Assembly: GCF_009730915.1 (NCBI RefSeq)
Contig: NC_052483.1
Coordinates: 1,674,001 to 1,738,000, forward strand
DNA length: 64,000 bases
Reading direction: 5' to 3'
Source of the DNA: Dioscorea cayenensis subsp. rotundata
Taxonomy: Eukaryota > Streptophyta > Magnoliopsida > Dioscoreales > Dioscoreaceae
Part shown: positions 59,870-64,000 of the stretch, piece after piece
Layout of the letters: each line of letters begins with the position of its first letter
Position numbering within the stretch: position 1 is the stretch's first letter
Notes under the pieces: model-generated
What the model was told of the DNA's origin: nothing
The model's database searches: none
Seen by the model: the letters and a program-made list of their open reading frames with translations, nothing else
Made by a program: the position numbers and the translations under genes

Positions 59870-60650
59870 CACAATTTGTTTTTCCTTAAATATCTATGCA
59901 TGCGCAAAGTCCGGTGTTGCCTCTCCATCACTCAAATAGTCACCGGAAAACAATTGAAAATTTTATTTTCCTACTTGACTTCTAGGAAAATTCAGCTTTC
60001 CATTCAAAACAAAATGCTTCATTTTCCACGCAGCAATGTACACTTTGGAAACTTATATTGCTAGGCAAGAGAATTCATACCCTGATGACATTGGCCTCAT
60101 TGTAAATTACTATAAAAAATATTTATATAAAAAATTCAAAAACTCTAGTCCAAATTTAAATTCTGCTTATACAATTGTGATAACGGGTCTTTAATTATAA
60201 GTGTGAATTTATCGCTTAAATTTTCATGTAATCACTAGATAAGAATATATAGGTTAGTTAATTAATTTTTTTCAATTCGTGCTTATGCCGTGAGCTTGCC
60301 ACATTTATTAAAAAAAATCATAATCTCATAATTATTTATATACATATGCAAAAGCTGTAATTGAGCTTGGAAGCTAATATGATTTGTTTGTTATAATTAT
60401 AACATTACTTATAAAATAAGATTAATAAGTTAGGGTCATAATTGTATGTTTCTTTTTTTAACTAAAATGCCAATGGATCATTATTTTAAGTCATGCATTC
60501 CAATGACAGGAGGATGATAATGTTGAAAATAAATGAGACCAAGTCAAACTGAAAATAAGTAAAAGTAGGACCCACCAAAGAAAAAAGAGTAAGCAAAAAT
60601 AAATGAAGTCATCAAAAATAAAATGCGATTGATTTACCGTCAAAATATAT
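59870..60650. repeat. Diverged copy of the P450 copy-2 upstream region
   Basis: Words in the same order as 55650-56100: gtcaataagaaaat-like versus gtcaccggaaaac, agctttc...caaaac..., tctcataattat, aagctaat.tgat, acttataaaataagatt. Spacing is similar but there are many changes. In the upstream copy the P450 follows; here nothing recognisable follows before the LTR at about 60.8 kb. This suggests an old tandem duplication unit that has lost its gene. Confidence 0.45.
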
Positions 60651-60849
60651 TACCAAGTAATAAAACATTATCACAGTAATAAAATCAGAAAGGTTATATA
60701 CCTAAAAATAATAAAGTAATTTAACACAATCGTGTTTGACTGAAATTTATACAATTAAGAATAGTTTATTACTGCATCTACTTAGTCATTGTAATTAACT
60801 TTATAAAATATCAAAATATCCTAAAATACTCTTGTGGGCCCCACATATT

Positions 60850-62042
60850 TATTTTTAATTATTTTATTAATTGTGCATGAGATGGCAGTTATGAAATTTT
60901 ATTTATTTATTTTTTATTTAGGTTTCAAAACCCTAGCGGTCGCCTCTTTGTTTCTCTCGTTATAGATGTTTGTTTGGATTAAAGAAGAAGGAGAGATCTA
61001 ATTTTTTATCGTAGGATTTTGAGAGTTTTAAACGATCGACAAGTAAGTAAACCACATATATATATATATATATATGCTGTTTTAAAAAAAAACTATTCTT
61101 ATACTATTCAAAAGTTTGTTCAATCTGTTGTAATTTAGTATATTTATTATTTTGTTATTTAGGATTTTTCTGTTAACTTGGCTCATTTTGTTATTTTTTT
61201 TTGTTATTTATCTATTTTAGGAAAATACGGATTCATGATATATATATTTTTAATTATCTTATTTGTTAAATTCATGAATATTTGCATTTAATTGAAGGGC
61301 TGAGAAATGATATATTTGTTTTAATGATATTTCCAGATTTAATTAATTTTTTTTAAAATGTGTGGATTATTATGTTAATTGACAGTTGATTATTTGATAT
61401 AATTGGATTAATTTTCATTAGAAAACGGGATCACTGAATTTCAGTATTATTGTGTTGACAATAATTTTGGATGTACCAATATATTTTTGTATAGAAACTC
61501 GTAGTCCCCAATTAACAATGCAATAACCCTGTCACTGGGGGTTAAACACTGACCGTGTCGACACGTACTTCTGACATAAAAACTATAGTTTTGCACCGTT
61601 CCGTTGGTGAAGAATAACGGCTTTTGATATTCTGGCTCGGGTCACCGAGGGTAAACCTATGAGTTATGAAATCTGACTCGGGTCACCGAGTTTAAATAAA
61701 TGAGTTCGATATTTTTGTTTTTGGCATTAGTTGTTTGGGGAACTTATATGCTCGTTATTTTGATAAATTAAATCTGTTTTTGAACCATTTCGATTTATGG
61801 GTTCATTTTGATATTTATTTCATTATATTACATTTTTGTATGTTTTTAAAAGATTATTGGACATTTTTGTGATCCCGATATTTTTTTAGTGAGTTACTTT
61901 ACTGGGCTCCCTAAGCTCATAATCCCTGTTGTTAATTTTTTTCGGGTTTTGAGGCCTTGTATGCCTACTTGGTTTTCGGGACTTAGGTGTATGGCCGTTT
62001 GTCGGCGTCCCTGGTCCATAGAGCTGGGTTCGGGGCGTGACA
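60850..62042 (+). mobile_element. LTR of a Ty3 chromovirus-like element (left end uncertain)
   Basis: The right end ggttcggggcgtgaca (ending 62042) followed shortly by a tRNA-iMet primer site is characteristic of plant chromovirus (Tekay-like) LTRs. So are 'gggccccacat' (60838), 'caaaaccctagcgg' (60927) and the gctcgggtcaccgag word, which occurs twice (61638 and 61678). The 5' boundary was not found, so the start is a guess. Confidence 0.6.
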
Positions 62043-62049
62043 AATTTAG

Positions 62050-62061
62050 TGGTATCAGAGC
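62050..62061 (+). promoter_or_regulatory. Primer binding site, tRNA-iMet type, of the Ty3-like element
   Basis: TGGTATCAGAGC lies 7 bases after the LTR end at 62042. This is the second such site in the window, belonging to a different element from the one at 47140. Confidence 0.85.
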
Positions 62062-64000
62062 GATGGTTAGAAGAGAAATTGTTTTCGCCTTCGTGTATTA
62101 GATAGATCCGTTAAATTTGAGTAAGAGTGAGGAAACCCCAAGATAAAGTGGGTTGTGGAGGTTGTGGTATCTGCCTAGATGGCACTTCACTTTGAATTTT
62201 TTGGAAGTTGCATACTAGAGCATGAGTCTTTGTGTGATAGCTTGAGTTGTAGGAAAGCCTTGATTTGTTTGATGTTCATTTTTTTTATTTTGTAGATTGC
62301 TATGTATATGATTTCTTTGACAGAGATGAATATCTATATAAGAAAAGAAAAGAGGAATCTTGAAATTATTTATGTGATGATTTGGAAAATTATTAGAATT
62401 GAATTTGTGGTTATTTATATATATAATTGTGCATGTTGTGAATTTCCATATTTTGACTTTGTGCTGGCTGAAATTGCATCCCAAATTCAGAGCCTTGGTA
62501 AATATTATTTGGAGAAGGATACAACTAGAAAATTATAGCACTTTTCCATAACTAATCACCTGCAAAATTTTGAAGTTATTGGATTTGTAACCAATAAGAT
62601 ATGTTTGCTTAAGTAGACCCTTCTCAGTTGTTGTTATTGTGCATGGTATGAGGAAGGAATTGTACTTTTTATGATCTATGAGGTTGAAATGGCCAAAGTG
62701 CATAATACAAAGAACGTCTGTTATGATTCTAGCTATGTGCTTGTAAAATATCTCTGTAATTAGATGTATATGTTGGATGATATTCATGATTTTGTAAAAC
62801 CAGGCTGAAATTTTAATATGCAAAAATTTGGTGAATTTCATGATGATGCTATAATTTGAGGAGGGCTAAGAATATTATGGGACTTTATCACATTTTAGCT
62901 TGGTGAGTAAATTTATTTTTAAGAGAAATCATGATGTTGGCAAGTTAAATATTGCTGTAATTAGGAAAAATTTCTAGAGGTTAATGTGTCGATCATGTTC
63001 CCCGACTTTGTTTGTTTGTTGTGTAGTTTTTGGTGCTTTGAGTGGCAAGATAATGGTTGAAATTTTTGAGGAGAAAAATTCTTATAATTCAATACTTTTC
63101 TTTGATTTTCTGGAAACTAAGAAGAGGCTCTAAATGATATATATGATTCTTAGGTTCAGTTGTATTGCTTTTACTGAATTAATGGTCAATCTAGAGAATC
63201 ATTATGTACTTCGTAGGTGAAATGAGTTCCATTGTTGTAATTCTACCAGCAAAAAGATATAAAAGATCATACCTTAGTGTTTAGGAAGATTTAAGAAATT
63301 TTCATGATTATACTCCAAATATTTGTTTGAGGATGATTCAAAACAAAGTTTAAGCTTGGTAGATAATTGGCGGTTCTCGATTGGTTTTAATTTGCTTATG
63401 TTTATCAATCAATGAGAAAATTTTAGAGTGTTCAAATATTGTTGTGGACTGGAGTATATGTATAATTTTGAAGTTTTGATGTTTGATGGTTGCCAAGTTT
63501 GATCTATGAGAATCATATCAGGTGATTTTAGTAGGCAACATTGATTCCAGTGAATGAGAAAGAAATTAATGGCATTTTAGTTTTTTTTTTAAACTTGTTT
63601 GATTTAGTTATCATATCCATGGGATGATACAGGAATTGGGGATTTTAATCGAGGTTTGATAGATTGCAATGATGGTAATGTTTTTTGCGGTTTTAAATTC
63701 TTTTGAAGTCGGATGACAATAAACACATGATAATATATGCTCATATTGATGTTTAATCAAGGATGTTCAAAAGCATTGAATTCTATTTTATGTTTGATAT
63801 GAGTTTGAGACAAATCAAAGGTTGGTTTATTGTTTTTGTTGTGACCATTGTCCTTAGAAGTATCATCAATCAAGTTTTGTTTGAATCCATTGGTCTTTGA
63901 ATCTTATCATCTAATTCGATGACGCTCGAACTTTTTCATGGTCTGAATTTTACTAGGAAGTCTGCTTTGGTGGTTAAGTTAAGTTTAGAGGACTAAACTT
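62062..64000. other. Decayed sequence to the window edge, after the Ty3-like LTR
   Basis: This should be the element's interior, but I see no gag, protease or reverse transcriptase motif. The sequence is T-rich with many short frames (for example 62533-62841 minus) and no family resemblance. The element may be very old, or the LTR may be solo with unrelated sequence after a short remnant. Confidence 0.4.

Noticed and set aside
62533-62841. 102-codon minus-strand frame near the window end
   Set aside because: No recognisable motif; lies in decayed sequence downstream of a chromovirus-like LTR.
1-64000. CRISPR arrays, operons, rRNA or tRNA genes
   Set aside because: None seen. The only tRNA-like matches are the 12-base retroelement primer sites at 47140 and 62050, and the spliced genes show this is eukaryotic nuclear DNA.

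Overview
This is a 64 kb stretch of flowering-plant nuclear DNA. The genes have GT-AG introns, the gaps are very AT-rich, and several layers of retrotransposons, MITEs and microsatellites are present. The PPR gene is strongly GC-rich at its 5' end and becomes AT-richer towards its 3' end, a gradient typical of monocots, so a monocot is likely; the species cannot be named from this sequence.

Left third (1-24 kb): a decayed, gene-free block of unusual composition (1 to about 4730) is followed by an intronless PPR gene resembling PNM1 (5784-7283). A gap with retroelement-like debris comes next, then a three-exon cytosolic-type 6-phosphogluconolactonase (14691-16600). Two related MITEs sit inside (TA)n tracts at 16.9-17.4 kb. 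Two six-exon COBRA-like genes lie tail to tail: a COB/COBL1-type gene on the plus strand (18837-21219) and a COBL4/BC1-type gene on the minus strand (21767-23491).

Middle (24-36 kb): a PI-PLC X-domain gene with one frame break (24858-26621), a decayed CYP85A-like (brassinosteroid-6-oxidase) pseudogene (about 27.1-28.8 kb), a hAT-type MITE, and an intact four-exon UDP-arabinopyranose mutase/RGP gene (32522-35114) with G-boxes, a TATA box and a duplicated promoter segment.

Right part (36-64 kb): a small CYP75-like (flavonoid 3'-hydroxylase-type) P450 cluster. It has one intact copy on the minus strand (37288-38922), an internally deleted relic (44574-44739) and one copy on the plus strand with a 1-nt frameshift (56817-58477). 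Retrotransposons have spread the copies apart: a solo LTR (41947-43003) and a full-length element of the same family (46023-54616, TSD gtata). The full element carries gag and a second ORF but no recognisable pol, and it hosts a MITE and a hAT deletion derivative of its own. An unrelated solo LTR (58866-59573) follows, then the right end of a chromovirus-like LTR with a tRNA-iMet primer site (62050-62061) leading into decayed sequence to the window edge.

Functionally, three intact genes concern the cell wall: two COBRA-like GPI-anchored proteins (cellulose assembly) and RGP (UDP-arabinofuranose supply). From memory of Arabidopsis locus numbers, COBL and RGP genes are close neighbours there too, and the PNM1 and COB loci are near each other, so this part looks like an old conserved gene block. 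The P450 cluster is a younger, retroelement-rich accessory region.
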